Positions 1 to 7,786 of a stretch of 32,213 nt of DNA are shown one piece after another (within the stretch, counting starts at the first letter, position 1; each line of letters opens with the position of its first letter). A model generated the notes under the pieces. The model was not told the origin of the DNA. It was given only the letters and a program-made list of their open reading frames with translations, and did not search any database. The position numbers and the translations under genes were made by a program. Origin of the DNA: Saprospiraceae bacterium (lineage in GTDB: Bacteria; Bacteroidota; Bacteroidia; Chitinophagales; Saprospiraceae); contig JAGOHC010000014.1 of the NCBI GenBank assembly GCA_017996375.1, forward strand, positions 1 to 32,213, read 5' to 3'.

Positions 1-62
1 ATATAATACGGTGCAGTATATAAAAATGGAAGAATGTATTCATACACGCCGCCGCAAATTAG

Positions 63-70
63 TACATTTG
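63..70 (+). promoter_or_regulatory. Candidate Bacteroidota -7 promoter element
   Basis: TACATTTG matches the Bacteroidota -7 consensus TAnnTTTG and ends 7 bases before the ATG at 78, implying a very short leader. No convincing -33 TTG was seen at the usual distance. Confidence 0.4.
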
Positions 71-77
71 TGCCCAC

Positions 78-932
78 ATGAAAAAAATCATCAAACGAGC
101 AGTACCCAAAATGATAGGCACATACCTCAATGCGCTATCATGGGTAGCACCGCATCGCGCAGGCGAACGCCTCTACAAACTATTCGGCACACCCCGCAAG
201 GGCAGGCTTCGCCCCAAAGACGAAGAGTTTTTACGTGGCGCACAACACAAGCAATATACATATCAAAACCATATCATCCACACCTATATTTGGGGAAAGG
301 GTGCAAAAATAATTACGCTGCTACACGGCTGGGAGAGCAATGCTGCGCGTTGGCGTGGCTTCATAAACGAACTGCGTAAAAAGAATGATTACACCATCGT
401 TGCCATTGATGCACCCGCGCACGGGCAATCGGGCGGAACGATGTTTAACGTGCCACTATATGCCAATTTCCTGCACACGGTTGCACAACATTATCCGCCG
501 AATATTTTGATGGGACACTCCATTGGCGGCACTACCACTATCTTCTACGCAACGCATTTTGATAGCCCTTCCGTTCAATATATCGTTTCGTTGGCTGCTC
601 CTTCGGAGATGGCAGAAATGTCGGTAGAAATGAAAAATATTTTGGGTGTAAACGACCGTACTATCGCTGCTTTTGAGGCAGTCATATTACAAAAATTTAA
701 TATGCGTATGCAAGATTTCTCCACGCGCCGTTTTGCACAAAGTCTCTCCTTACTCGGATTAGTAATTCATGATATTGAGGATACCATTGTGCCGTACAGA
801 AACGCCGAAGCCATTGCCGGAGCATGGCAAAATGCCACCCTCATTACTACACAAGGCTTAGGGCACGCCGTTAATAGCAAAGCCTTAATTACCGACACTT
901 GCCAACGGCTTGCTGATGTAAAGATTGTGTAA
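78..932 (+). CDS. Alpha/beta hydrolase
   Basis: A 284-residue alpha/beta-hydrolase fold enzyme, probably cytoplasmic since no signal peptide is visible; the substrate cannot be told. The oxyanion-loop motif HGW starts at about residue 83. The nucleophile elbow GHSIGG puts the catalytic serine at 148, the acid is probably Asp235 in the EDTIVP segment, and the base is His263 in GLGHAV. The triad is therefore complete and the gene looks intact. The ATG at 78 follows a TAnnTTTG element closely, which supports this start; an in-frame ATG lies 11 codons in. The next gene is over 250 bases away and of different composition, so this is probably a single-gene unit. A lysophospholipase or esterase role is possible but only inferred. 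Confidence 0.85.
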   Translation: MKKIIKRAVPKMIGTYLNALSWVAPHRAGERLYKLFGTPRKGRLRPKDEEFLRGAQHKQYTYQNHIIHTYIWGKGAKIITLLHGWESNAARWRGFINELRKKNDYTIVAIDAPAHGQSGGTMFNVPLYANFLHTVAQHYPPNILMGHSIGGTTTIFYATHFDSPSVQYIVSLAAPSEMAEMSVEMKNILGVNDRTIAAFEAVILQKFNMRMQDFSTRRFAQSLSLLGLVIHDIEDTIVPYRNAEAIAGAWQNATLITTQGLGHAVNSKALITDTCQRLADVKIV

Positions 933-1025
933 ATCATACATTGGGTTTTTTATGTTGCAAATGTTAAATATAATAAATAATTTGTATGTATAAAAGAAAT
1001 AGTATAAGTTTGCCAAGAGTGTAAC

Positions 1026-1051
1026 ATATACGCATTGTTAATGTCGTATAT
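1026..1051. repeat. Near-perfect inverted repeat in the intergenic region
   Basis: ATATACGCATT (1026-1036) and AATGTCGTATAT (1040-1051) pair over 11 base pairs around a 3-base GTT loop, with one bulged T at 1044. No T-run follows, so it is not an obvious intrinsic terminator. It lies at the left edge of the AT-rich island, and TAAC (1022-1025) and GTTAGC (1059-1064) flank it. Confidence 0.6.
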
Positions 1052-1186
1052 AACAAGTGTTAGCAAAAATTGATACAAAAAACAAGACTAACGCCAAGGA
1101 ACTTACCTTCTAAGAACAACATAAAAAGCGCGATTATGCCTTCTGAATTGGTTGAAATTTGCTAGTTGTAAATTTGCCCGAAACAT

Positions 1187-1678
1187 TTGAAACTCCTCTC
1201 GGGCGGTAACCTTTTTAATTTTTCAAAAATCAAAAATTCAGTTCTTTTTTTATTTTTAGCAGTTTCTATGTTATACTCTTGTTCTAAAGAACAAGATACT
1301 TCTTCACTTTTAACCACTACATCAGAAAGTGAAGTTTCTTTTCGGGCACCTAATCAAGGATTGTTTGATGGCAAAGAGAATTGCATTCCTAACAGAATTG
1401 TCAATTGCATAGAAATTGTTATAGATGGCAAACCTGCAACTGCTATAACAGAATTCCAGTCTATTGTAAGTGGTAATGCAGAAGATGTAAAAAATTATTT
1501 TACTGGCACTAGTTACTCTGATTTGTTTTCTGAATTATCGAATACAGAACAGTTATCGAAATTACAAAGTGGAAATTATGACATAGTAGCATCTGTTAGT
1601 AAGCCTAATGTGTATTTTGTAGGCGTTAAAGACACTAATATTGCTAATAATTATGAATTTGTATTAATCACTAAGTAA
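1187..1678 (+). CDS. Putative surface-type lipoprotein, function unknown
   Basis: A 163-residue exported protein I do not recognise. A short basic stretch and a hydrophobic segment (about residues 16-31) lead to the lipobox LYSC at residues 29-32. The residues after the cysteine (SKEQD) resemble the acidic/lysine lipoprotein export signal that sends Bacteroidota lipoproteins to the cell surface; that is an inference. The mature part has two cysteines eight residues apart (ENCIPNRIVNC). No ATG lies upstream of the signal peptide in this frame: an in-frame stop is at 1169 and the only usable start before the hydrophobic segment is TTG at 1187, so the start is uncertain. Coding is strongly AT-rich compared with flanking genes. 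It is followed by a terminator-like hairpin, then the propeller and CxxC genes, which may form one module with it. Confidence 0.65.
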   Translation: MKLLSGGNLFNFSKIKNSVLFLFLAVSMLYSCSKEQDTSSLLTTTSESEVSFRAPNQGLFDGKENCIPNRIVNCIEIVIDGKPATAITEFQSIVSGNAEDVKNYFTGTSYSDLFSELSNTEQLSKLQSGNYDIVASVSKPNVYFVGVKDTNIANNYEFVLITK

Positions 1679-1694
1679 TCATCAAAATCAATGT

Positions 1695-1736
1695 GACATC
1701 CTTTACGTGCCTTATTGGTGGGTAAGGGATGTCTTT
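1695..1736 (+). terminator. Hairpin, probable intrinsic terminator or attenuator
   Basis: GACATCCTTTAC (1695-1706) pairs with GTAAGGGATGTC (1722-1733) over 12 positions with one G-U pair, around a 15-base loop, and is followed by TTTA. It lies 17 bases after the lipoprotein stop and 14 bases before the next ATG, so it could end the first transcript or reduce read-through into the second gene. Confidence 0.6.
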
Positions 1737-1747
1737 AATATTCGGTA

Positions 1748-2890
1748 ATGGGAACAAAATTAATATTCGGAGCAGCCGTTATATTCGTGCTTTTTTGTCT
1801 TTTGGGGCTTCGAGAAAACGAGCAAAAGAAACAAACTTTTCACGTGAATTATAGCGTGTTAGACAGTATTGATTTATCAGATTACAAAAAGGATGTCAAG
1901 AGAGGGGACTTTGAATTGTTTTTTGATAACAATACATTTCTGATAATAGACCGAGAAGAAAACTCGCTTAATATTTTTGATATATCAACAAGGAAAATTG
2001 TTGCTAAAAAAGCTATACAACTTGATAGTTTTTCATCAATCTACGGGGTGCATTTCTGTACGCAAGATTCTATCTACCTTTTGATCCACAACGATAAATT
2101 AAACGTTGAGGATTTGTACCTGATTGATAAAAATGCCGTAGAAAAGCGGAAAATTGACCTCACTCCTCTGTTGCCAAAAGATACTTGCGAATATAATTTG
2201 TTCGCACATCATGTGACAAATATTGAGGTGATTGGAAACTATCTTTGTGTGTTAAGAGGAGAATGTGGCAACAAAATTAACATAGAATATTTTAATCAGA
2301 AACACAATCAAAACTTAATACAGCTATATGAAATTGATGACAGTAATGAACGATTCTACAATGCAATTGGTAAGTATCCCAATCATTATCAGTACCATTT
2401 TTATTATAATGAGCACGTACGATTATGTACAAACCATGCCGAAAAGAAAATACTAATTTCGTTCCCAAATTCGGATAGCATAGTTTTATACAAACTACCT
2501 ACTTTACAAGCAGAAACCTATTATTTCGGAACGCAAGCATATAAAATGCCCGCTTCAGATTTTCCTATCAAGAAGTTCAACGATTATCAATATATAAAAA
2601 AATATATAGTCGAAAATTCGTTTTACGACAAGGTTTTTTTCCAAAATAATAAGTATTATAGGGTAGTTGATTTTGGTATAGATTATGTGAACGAGGACTC
2701 GACAATAAATTTAGCAATCGAAAAACCGTGGCAACTTTTGATAAGTGACAGTACTTTTACAAATATAAAAAGTGTAGTTTTTGAAAAATCAAAATACAAG
2801 AGCTATACAATTATGCCAATAGGTGATAAATGGCTAATTCAAAGAGCAGATGATGCAAATATTTTTGATGTAATAAAAATTAACCAATGA
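1748..2890 (+). CDS. Membrane-anchored propeller-like protein (DUF4221-like)
   Basis: A 380-residue protein with one N-terminal hydrophobic segment (about residues 5-21) followed by a soluble domain, so probably anchored with its bulk outside the cytoplasm. The cysteine in that segment is not in a good lipobox. The body has repeated short beta-strand patterns such as FLIIDREENSLNIFDI and TKIVAKK-type turns that recall the DUF4221 / six-bladed propeller proteins common in Bacteroidota; this assignment rests on look and length only. The ATG at 1748 is chosen because it gives the full hydrophobic segment. The last four bases overlap the next start (ATGA), so the two are likely translationally coupled. 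Composition is AT-rich like both neighbours in the island. Confidence 0.6.
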   Translation: MGTKLIFGAAVIFVLFCLLGLRENEQKKQTFHVNYSVLDSIDLSDYKKDVKRGDFELFFDNNTFLIIDREENSLNIFDISTRKIVAKKAIQLDSFSSIYGVHFCTQDSIYLLIHNDKLNVEDLYLIDKNAVEKRKIDLTPLLPKDTCEYNLFAHHVTNIEVIGNYLCVLRGECGNKINIEYFNQKHNQNLIQLYEIDDSNERFYNAIGKYPNHYQYHFYYNEHVRLCTNHAEKKILISFPNSDSIVLYKLPTLQAETYYFGTQAYKMPASDFPIKKFNDYQYIKKYIVENSFYDKVFFQNNKYYRVVDFGIDYVNEDSTINLAIEKPWQLLISDSTFTNIKSVVFEKSKYKSYTIMPIGDKWLIQRADDANIFDVIKINQ

Positions 2891-3306
2891 TAAAAAGAAT
2901 ATTCATATTAGGGATTATTTATGTAGGTTGTGTATCCACAATTAACAACAATCCGAACACTAAACGATTTGATGCGTTCTTAAAAAAAGAATTGTCTTTG
3001 AATATTGAATCTCAAGATAATTGGTTGATAATCAATACGTTTAATTGTAAAAATTGTTATTTAGGCTTACTCAAAATACTTGAAAAAAATAAATGCAGTT
3101 TAGATAAGTATGCAGTCATCGCTCCAAAATCATTGGAAACTGAACTATCAAATATAAAGAAAATCTATTATTTAGATGCTAAAAAAATAGCTAAACAGCC
3201 TTATCTACAAGAACCTATAACATTAATTTACAAACAAAACTTTATCAACCAATATGACTTACAGATAATAAAAGTTGACAATATAAATCATCTGCTTTGT
3301 AATTAG
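2887..3306 (+). CDS. Small thioredoxin-like CxxC lipoprotein
   Basis: A 139-residue exported protein. The N-terminus is basic, then hydrophobic, ending in YVGC (Cys15), a plausible lipobox. A beta-strand-like segment LIINTF leads directly into CKNC (about residues 54-57) and an amphipathic helix, the layout of a thioredoxin-fold active site. Later EPITLIY resembles the strand with the cis-proline found near the active site of that fold. The fold is inferred; there is no WCxxC signature. It starts inside the last four bases of the propeller gene (ATGA overlap), so the two proteins are probably made together. A role in thiol exchange on the cell envelope, possibly acting on the paired cysteines of the upstream lipoprotein, is a guess. 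Confidence 0.6.
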   Translation: MIKRIFILGIIYVGCVSTINNNPNTKRFDAFLKKELSLNIESQDNWLIINTFNCKNCYLGLLKILEKNKCSLDKYAVIAPKSLETELSNIKKIYYLDAKKIAKQPYLQEPITLIYKQNFINQYDLQIIKVDNINHLLCN

Positions 3307-3370
3307 AACAACCTACCCATTTTCAAAAATGCCTTTCATTTTTTAAAGGCTGTGCAGTAACTTTCGGTTT

Positions 3371-3378
3371 TATTTTTG
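3371..3378 (+). promoter_or_regulatory. Candidate Bacteroidota -7 promoter element
   Basis: TATTTTTG matches TAnnTTTG and lies 13 bases before the metallophosphoesterase ATG at 3392, so the leader would be very short. Confidence 0.45.
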
Positions 3379-3391
3379 TAACAGATAGTGT

Positions 3392-4126
3392 ATGAAAATT
3401 ATCCAACTAACCGATTTGCACATAGGCGCACCACACGAAGCCACCAACGGCGTGGATGTGTTGCACAATATCAAAACTATCTTATCGGAAATTTTTAATG
3501 AGCAGCCCGATTACTTGGTGCTGACCGGCGATTTTTGTTTCAACCGCCCACACCCATTTGCCTACACATGGCTTGCCGAGCAACTTGCAGAGGTGAGTAT
3601 TCCCATTCGCGTTATTGGTGGCAATCACGATGATATACAACTGCTTGCAGATACGTTCCGCCATAGCGGGCAACTTAAAAAGGATTCATTCTATTACAGC
3701 GATACTTTTGGAGGTATCCCTTTCCTGTTTTTAGATTCACACACCAACGCTATTGACGAGCAGCAACTTGATTGGCTGCAAGCCCAGCTAGCTGTATCGC
3801 AAGAGGTGTATCTGTTTGTACATCACCCGATTATGTTAGCGCAGCATCGGTTTATGGATGCCAAATATCCGTTGCGGAATCATGCCGCAGTCACAAAAAT
3901 TTTGCACGAACATTCACATCCGGTATATGCTTTTTGCGGGCATTATCATACTGACAAGGTTATTCATTCCAGAAATATTCACCTGCATATTACGCCATCG
4001 TGTATTTTACAAATAGCGTCGCAACCTGCCGAGTTCACCATAGATCATTATCGCGTAGGGTATCGCATCATACAAATTGATGCCAATAAAACGCTGACTA
4101 CTGAAGTGCGTTATGTAGATGTATGA
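3392..4126 (+). CDS. Calcineurin-like metallophosphoesterase (CpdA/Icc-like)
   Basis: A 244-residue cytoplasmic dinuclear-metal phosphoesterase. All family blocks are present in order: DLH (Asp8, His10), GD (Asp47), GNHD (Asn78, His79), VHHP (His144-145) and GHYH (His184, His186). Length and order fit the class III phosphodiesterase group that includes CpdA, which hydrolyses 3',5'-cyclic AMP; the true substrate cannot be decided from sequence, and other phosphodiesters are possible. The ATG at 3392 gives the usual compact N-terminus immediately before the first metal ligand and is preceded by a -7 element. GC content rises sharply relative to the island to the left. It converges with the minus-strand gene ending at 4146, 19 bases away. 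Confidence 0.88.
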   Translation: MKIIQLTDLHIGAPHEATNGVDVLHNIKTILSEIFNEQPDYLVLTGDFCFNRPHPFAYTWLAEQLAEVSIPIRVIGGNHDDIQLLADTFRHSGQLKKDSFYYSDTFGGIPFLFLDSHTNAIDEQQLDWLQAQLAVSQEVYLFVHHPIMLAQHRFMDAKYPLRNHAAVTKILHEHSHPVYAFCGHYHTDKVIHSRNIHLHITPSCILQIASQPAEFTIDHYRVGYRIIQIDANKTLTTEVRYVDV

Positions 4127-4145
4127 CAAAATAAGAAAATATAAA

Positions 4146-5123
4146 TCACTTAAAAAGTGGCTGCACAGGCGTAGAATCTGCCGTCAGAATGGTTGGTTTT
4201 ATAGGCTTTTGCGGACGGTAACTATAAAAACCGGTGGTATCTGTTTTGGCACGCGACAGTAATACGGAATCAACGAAAGCGTTGGCTTTCTCCCACGTTG
4301 CTTTGCGGCAGGTTTGCAGCTGTTGCTGTTGCTCCAATGCTATTTTTGCCATCACCGCTTGTTGCACTTTTTCGGGGCGCACTGTGTTTTCGGATGTACA
4401 ATGCACCAAAAGGCTGCTGCAAAGTAATGCGCTGATAACTAACTTGTTCATCTTTCTTAATTTAGCTTGTTTCGCCGAATGTACAAACGCATTAGCGGTG
4501 CGTTCAATATGTAAGCGATGCGCGAAGTCAGCTCCCAATACGGCGATAATGGCTACGCCTAAGGTAACAATATAAGCGAGGTCAAACGTGTTGATCCATG
4601 CTTCAAATATTGGGCGAATGACCAATATCTGCACACAGATAATGGCAGCTGCCAAAAACGAAAATGCAATACAGGCAGCACGACATATTTTTACATACGC
4701 CGGAAATTGATAGTACCGACACTTTTTCAGGAAGCGCACTAACAGCACATCATCAGGGTAGAGGCGAATTAGCTCTAACAGGATGCGCTCAGCTTGCGTA
4801 TATTCCATCAAATTATAATGCGCTGCCGCTTTCCGAAATAATACGTGCTTGAAAATATCTTGTTGTTGAAATTGCCGAATGTTTTGTTCGATAGTTGTTG
4901 TGATGAGCGCATCTGCCATGAGCAGATACTTCCGGTATGTACCCGTTTCAAAGAGTGCATCGGAGTATTTCCATAACAATTCAAAATATTCATCAAAGTC
5001 CAGTTGCAAGATAGCAGCCTCGTTTTGCTCATAATAGCGCATCAACTCGTGATACGCCGTAGCGGGTATCTGGCGATAGTTGCGAAACAATTTCGAGTAA
5101 TATGTTGCCGAAAAATGATGCAT
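4146..5123 (-). CDS. TPR-containing membrane protein, apparently fused to a lipoprotein-like C-terminus
   Basis: A 325-residue open frame of two visibly different parts. Residues 1-135 are helical and include TPR-like helix pairs (about 55-130). Two membrane segments follow (about 145-169 and 180-200). At residue 225 a methionine (ATG at 4451-4449) begins a second stretch that looks like an independent lipoprotein: MNK, hydrophobic LVISALLCSSLLV, then HC as a possible lipobox, then about 80 polar residues. There is no stop between the parts. Either this is a true fusion with a third membrane segment, or two genes became joined by an indel: one base out of frame a TAA lies just before the internal ATG. 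I cannot name a function for either part. No -7 element was found upstream. Confidence 0.7.
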   Translation of the reverse strand: MHHFSATYYSKLFRNYRQIPATAYHELMRYYEQNEAAILQLDFDEYFELLWKYSDALFETGTYRKYLLMADALITTTIEQNIRQFQQQDIFKHVLFRKAAAHYNLMEYTQAERILLELIRLYPDDVLLVRFLKKCRYYQFPAYVKICRAACIAFSFLAAAIICVQILVIRPIFEAWINTFDLAYIVTLGVAIIAVLGADFAHRLHIERTANAFVHSAKQAKLRKMNKLVISALLCSSLLVHCTSENTVRPEKVQQAVMAKIALEQQQQLQTCRKATWEKANAFVDSVLLSRAKTDTTGFYSYRPQKPIKPTILTADSTPVQPLFK

Positions 5124-5183
5124 ACTAAAATGATGAACGTAAAATTAATCTAAAATTATGTGGTTTGGTTGGATAAAACAAAT

Positions 5184-5191
5184 TAATTTTG
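5184..5191 (+). promoter_or_regulatory. Candidate Bacteroidota -7 promoter element
   Basis: TAATTTTG matches TAnnTTTG; TTTG at 5164-5167 could be the -33 element, 16 bases away, slightly closer than usual. The ATG at 5221 lies 29 bases downstream. Confidence 0.45.
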
Positions 5192-5220
5192 CAGCTCTTT
5201 TAAAATTGAGTAATAACTAA

Positions 5221-6528
5221 ATGAGCCTGTTTTCTAAAATATTTGGCTCTCCACAACAGGGAGTTAACGGTGTGTCCATATCATTTGGGCGATATACCGA
5301 TTTGTATAAAAGCCCCGAGCAGCAACAAGCATGGGAGCAGGCACTACAACTCTTCAACGAATACGATGTACTTCCGTCATACCAACGTTTTTTTGATTAT
5401 ATCAATAATGTATCCTTCAATAGCGTTACCTACCAGACTGACACAGACGGCAGCCTCCAGTTTAAAATTTTGCAAGGCTCTAAAAAAATTATTGGCTACG
5501 CTACACTTAATAAATTTTACGCGGAAGCGAAAATCGCAAAAGCCGATTTGCTCAATGTGGGGTTCATGCGCCGATTAGTAGAATATAACTACACTTTGCG
5601 CTACACACGATTTGCCATTGACGATAATAGCAACATCACTATCATTTTTGATACACCTACGCTCGACGGCTCTCCATACAAAATTTATTATGCACTCAAA
5701 GAGTTGGCAACCAACGCCGACAAACAGGATGATTTATTGTTAGCGACATTTAAAATGTTGCAGCCCATTGATGACAGCCACGTCATCCCACAAAGCGAAA
5801 ACATTAAAGCGGCAAAACATCAATTCATCATCCAAGCTATACAAACCGTCAGCGAGCAAGTGGATAAGGGGCAACCATCAATTGAGCAATATGCTGGCGG
5901 CGTAGCATACCTCTTGTTAAACCTCGTTTACAAAATAGACTACCTTACCAAACCAGAAGGCATGGTAATGGAAATTCTCGAAAAGATACACCGAACCTAT
6001 TTTACCGAAGATGGCAAAACGGCAGTCGTAAAACTCAATACGGTGTATAAAGAACTTAAAAAAATAACGGAGCGCAGTAAGGAAGATTTTCACGAGGAGT
6101 TTTACGATACCGTTTGTACTTTCGGGCTAACCACGCCTACCGAACATGATAAGGTGATAGAGTTTATAGCCACCGAATTACCAAACACCGATTGGTACAT
6201 CGCCAATGGATACCACAATGTAGCGTTGGCAATACCCCAATACATTGCAGGATTTTGCTTGTTCAGTTTCGCACTACCGAGGATAGACAAAGATTTACTC
6301 CATCTTTTTTTTGAAGTTACGGAGTGGCAATATTTTCAAGCCGTCAAGCACACACAGCAATATTTTGATGGAGTGATATTTAACCGAAAAAATATAATAA
6401 AACGGATTAATACGTTGGTTAAAGCCGAAAAATGTAAAATAAAAACTGATGTGCTACTGTTTGACAACCTACTCGCATTTGCACAATCCTACCTAAAAAT
6501 GATGTCAACAATTACCTTCTCGGACTAA
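5221..6528 (+). CDS. Hypothetical cytoplasmic protein, 435 residues
   Basis: I do not recognise this protein. It has no signal peptide and no membrane segment. The first half (about residues 1-190) alternates strands and helices, with a segment LDGSPYKIYYALKELA that loosely recalls YbjN/type III chaperone-like folds; this is too weak to use as a name. The second half is mostly helical, with a hydrophobic stretch around GFCLFSFALPRI (about residue 340-352). Base composition and codon use match the flanking housekeeping genes, so it is probably native. A plausible -7 element lies upstream, and 76 bases separate it from the next gene, which appears to have its own promoter. Confidence 0.75.
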   Translation: MSLFSKIFGSPQQGVNGVSISFGRYTDLYKSPEQQQAWEQALQLFNEYDVLPSYQRFFDYINNVSFNSVTYQTDTDGSLQFKILQGSKKIIGYATLNKFYAEAKIAKADLLNVGFMRRLVEYNYTLRYTRFAIDDNSNITIIFDTPTLDGSPYKIYYALKELATNADKQDDLLLATFKMLQPIDDSHVIPQSENIKAAKHQFIIQAIQTVSEQVDKGQPSIEQYAGGVAYLLLNLVYKIDYLTKPEGMVMEILEKIHRTYFTEDGKTAVVKLNTVYKELKKITERSKEDFHEEFYDTVCTFGLTTPTEHDKVIEFIATELPNTDWYIANGYHNVALAIPQYIAGFCLFSFALPRIDKDLLHLFFEVTEWQYFQAVKHTQQYFDGVIFNRKNIIKRINTLVKAEKCKIKTDVLLFDNLLAFAQSYLKMMSTITFSD

Positions 6529-6532
6529 CCTA

Positions 6533-6564
6533 TTGTCATATATGTTGTGCGCGCTTTATTTTTG
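6533..6564 (+). promoter_or_regulatory. Candidate Bacteroidota promoter (-33 and -7)
   Basis: TTG (6533-6535) and TATTTTTG (6557-6564) are separated by 21 bases, matching the TTG-N17-23-TAnnTTTG layout described for this phylum. The ATG at 6605 is 40 bases downstream. It is the best two-part promoter I found in the window. Confidence 0.55.
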
Positions 6565-6604
6565 GTACTCATTTTGAGTAGTATATTAAGACAAATACGA
6601 TACT

Positions 6605-7618
6605 ATGCGCACCCTTAAATTTATATTTATCTTCATATATTGGATTTTGTTAATCAACCCGATAGCCGCGCAAAGCGACAGCGTATCGCGCATTGACGCG
6701 CAGTTGTTATATGAAACAAAATGGCAATATATCCAAACGCTGCACGCCGAATCCAATACAGCAGTACACCAATCTACAGCAGGACACCGATATTATCTTT
6801 ATTTCAAATATGATTATACCTTTGAGCAATTCGTCAATGGCAACCTAACTAAGTCGAAATGGGCATTAAAAAACGGCATCCTCCAATACAAAAATAATGA
6901 AGGCATCAAGCGATTTACGGTACATACACTCACTCGCGACAAATTAGTATTGGAGTTTAAAAACGAACGCGGTACGGGCACTTACCAATATCATTTCAAA
7001 AGTGTGGACAGCCAAGATGCACCTTTCGAAAGAGGTTTCAACGAGCTGCCCGAAGTGTTGGTAGAAGCACCACGCGCCCAAAAAAATGCACGCAACTGGT
7101 GGAAAATTTTTGGCTTAGGTAAAAACAAAAAAGCAGATACACCCCTTCCGCAAGCACCCGTTTACATCAGTATAGAATTGATTGGCGGTGGTTATTACGG
7201 CGGTATTGACCCCGTGCTGCGCGACTTCGTGCAGATAAAAACAGACGGACGCATTATCCGCGAATTTAAAAGCCAGCATCAAGGGTTAGTAGTACAGAAA
7301 CGAAACATATCCAGAGCAGAGTTGGAATTGTTTGCCGAGTTTATCGTATCGCAAAAATTTTTCGATTTAGAAAAACGCTACGACTGCACGTCTGGCGTAT
7401 GCCAGCATAGAAAAAAACAGCAGCCTAAACCCGTTCCCTTGCGACTCATGGTGGCGTATGGCACGCGCAAAAAAGTGGTGACGGTTAGCATTTTTGGAGA
7501 AGACGAATTGCGTACCAAATATGTATCCTATCCACCTGCTATTGACAACATCGTGCAAACGATTATGAAAATGGTAAACGACATTCCTTCGGATAAGCAA
7601 AGACTGACCAACAAGTAA
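6605..7618 (+). CDS. Secreted or periplasmic two-domain protein, function unknown
   Basis: A 337-residue protein with a clear Sec signal peptide (residues 1-23, ending in AAQS) and no lipobox cysteine. Residues 25-140 form a small beta-rich domain with a lipocalin-like look (W near the start, FEQF and LEFKNE strands). A basic linker (about 150-180) leads to a second domain from about residue 190 that begins with a glycine-rich GGGYYGGID strand and holds two cysteines (YDCTSGVC). The second domain recalls uncharacterised Bacteroidota families, but I cannot name one with confidence. The start is supported by the signal peptide and the upstream promoter. It is followed by a 580-base region without an intact gene. 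Confidence 0.75.
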   Translation: MRTLKFIFIFIYWILLINPIAAQSDSVSRIDAQLLYETKWQYIQTLHAESNTAVHQSTAGHRYYLYFKYDYTFEQFVNGNLTKSKWALKNGILQYKNNEGIKRFTVHTLTRDKLVLEFKNERGTGTYQYHFKSVDSQDAPFERGFNELPEVLVEAPRAQKNARNWWKIFGLGKNKKADTPLPQAPVYISIELIGGGYYGGIDPVLRDFVQIKTDGRIIREFKSQHQGLVVQKRNISRAELELFAEFIVSQKFFDLEKRYDCTSGVCQHRKKQQPKPVPLRLMVAYGTRKKVVTVSIFGEDELRTKYVSYPPAIDNIVQTIMKMVNDIPSDKQRLTNK

Positions 7619-7653
7619 ACTGACAGGACATAATTTTTTAATAACCCGCAGTA

Positions 7654-7661
7654 TATTTTTG
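7654..7661 (+). promoter_or_regulatory. Candidate -7 element upstream of a decayed gene
   Basis: TATTTTTG matches TAnnTTTG and sits 128 bases before the ruined start of the pseudogene. It may be a relic of that gene's promoter; with this consensus and AT-rich DNA a chance match is quite possible. Confidence 0.3.
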
Positions 7662-7786
7662 TAACAATTTACTTCCTGAAAGGTTGAAGTTTTTAGTCTT
7701 AATTGATTATTTCAAAAATAAGTTATGTCTTTATGATTACAGAATATTAAGTTGTTTTACCCAACTTTTTTAAACAATAAAACCTA

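Noticed and set aside
11..379. Open frame of 122 residues overlapping the start of the first hydrolase
   Set aside because: It lies in another frame of a clearly real alpha/beta hydrolase and has low-complexity basic text with no domain.
1113..3312. AGAACAAC at 1113-1120 and 3305-3312 as target-site or attachment repeats of the island
   Set aside because: Eight bases within AT-rich DNA can easily repeat by chance, and no integrase or transposase is present.
3331..3350. Stem GCCTTT / AAAGGC after the CxxC gene
   Set aside because: Only six base pairs and no T-run after it, so I do not call it a terminator.
4244..4260. TGGCAC match to the sigma-54 -24 box
   Set aside because: It lies inside a gene and has no -12 box at the right spacing.
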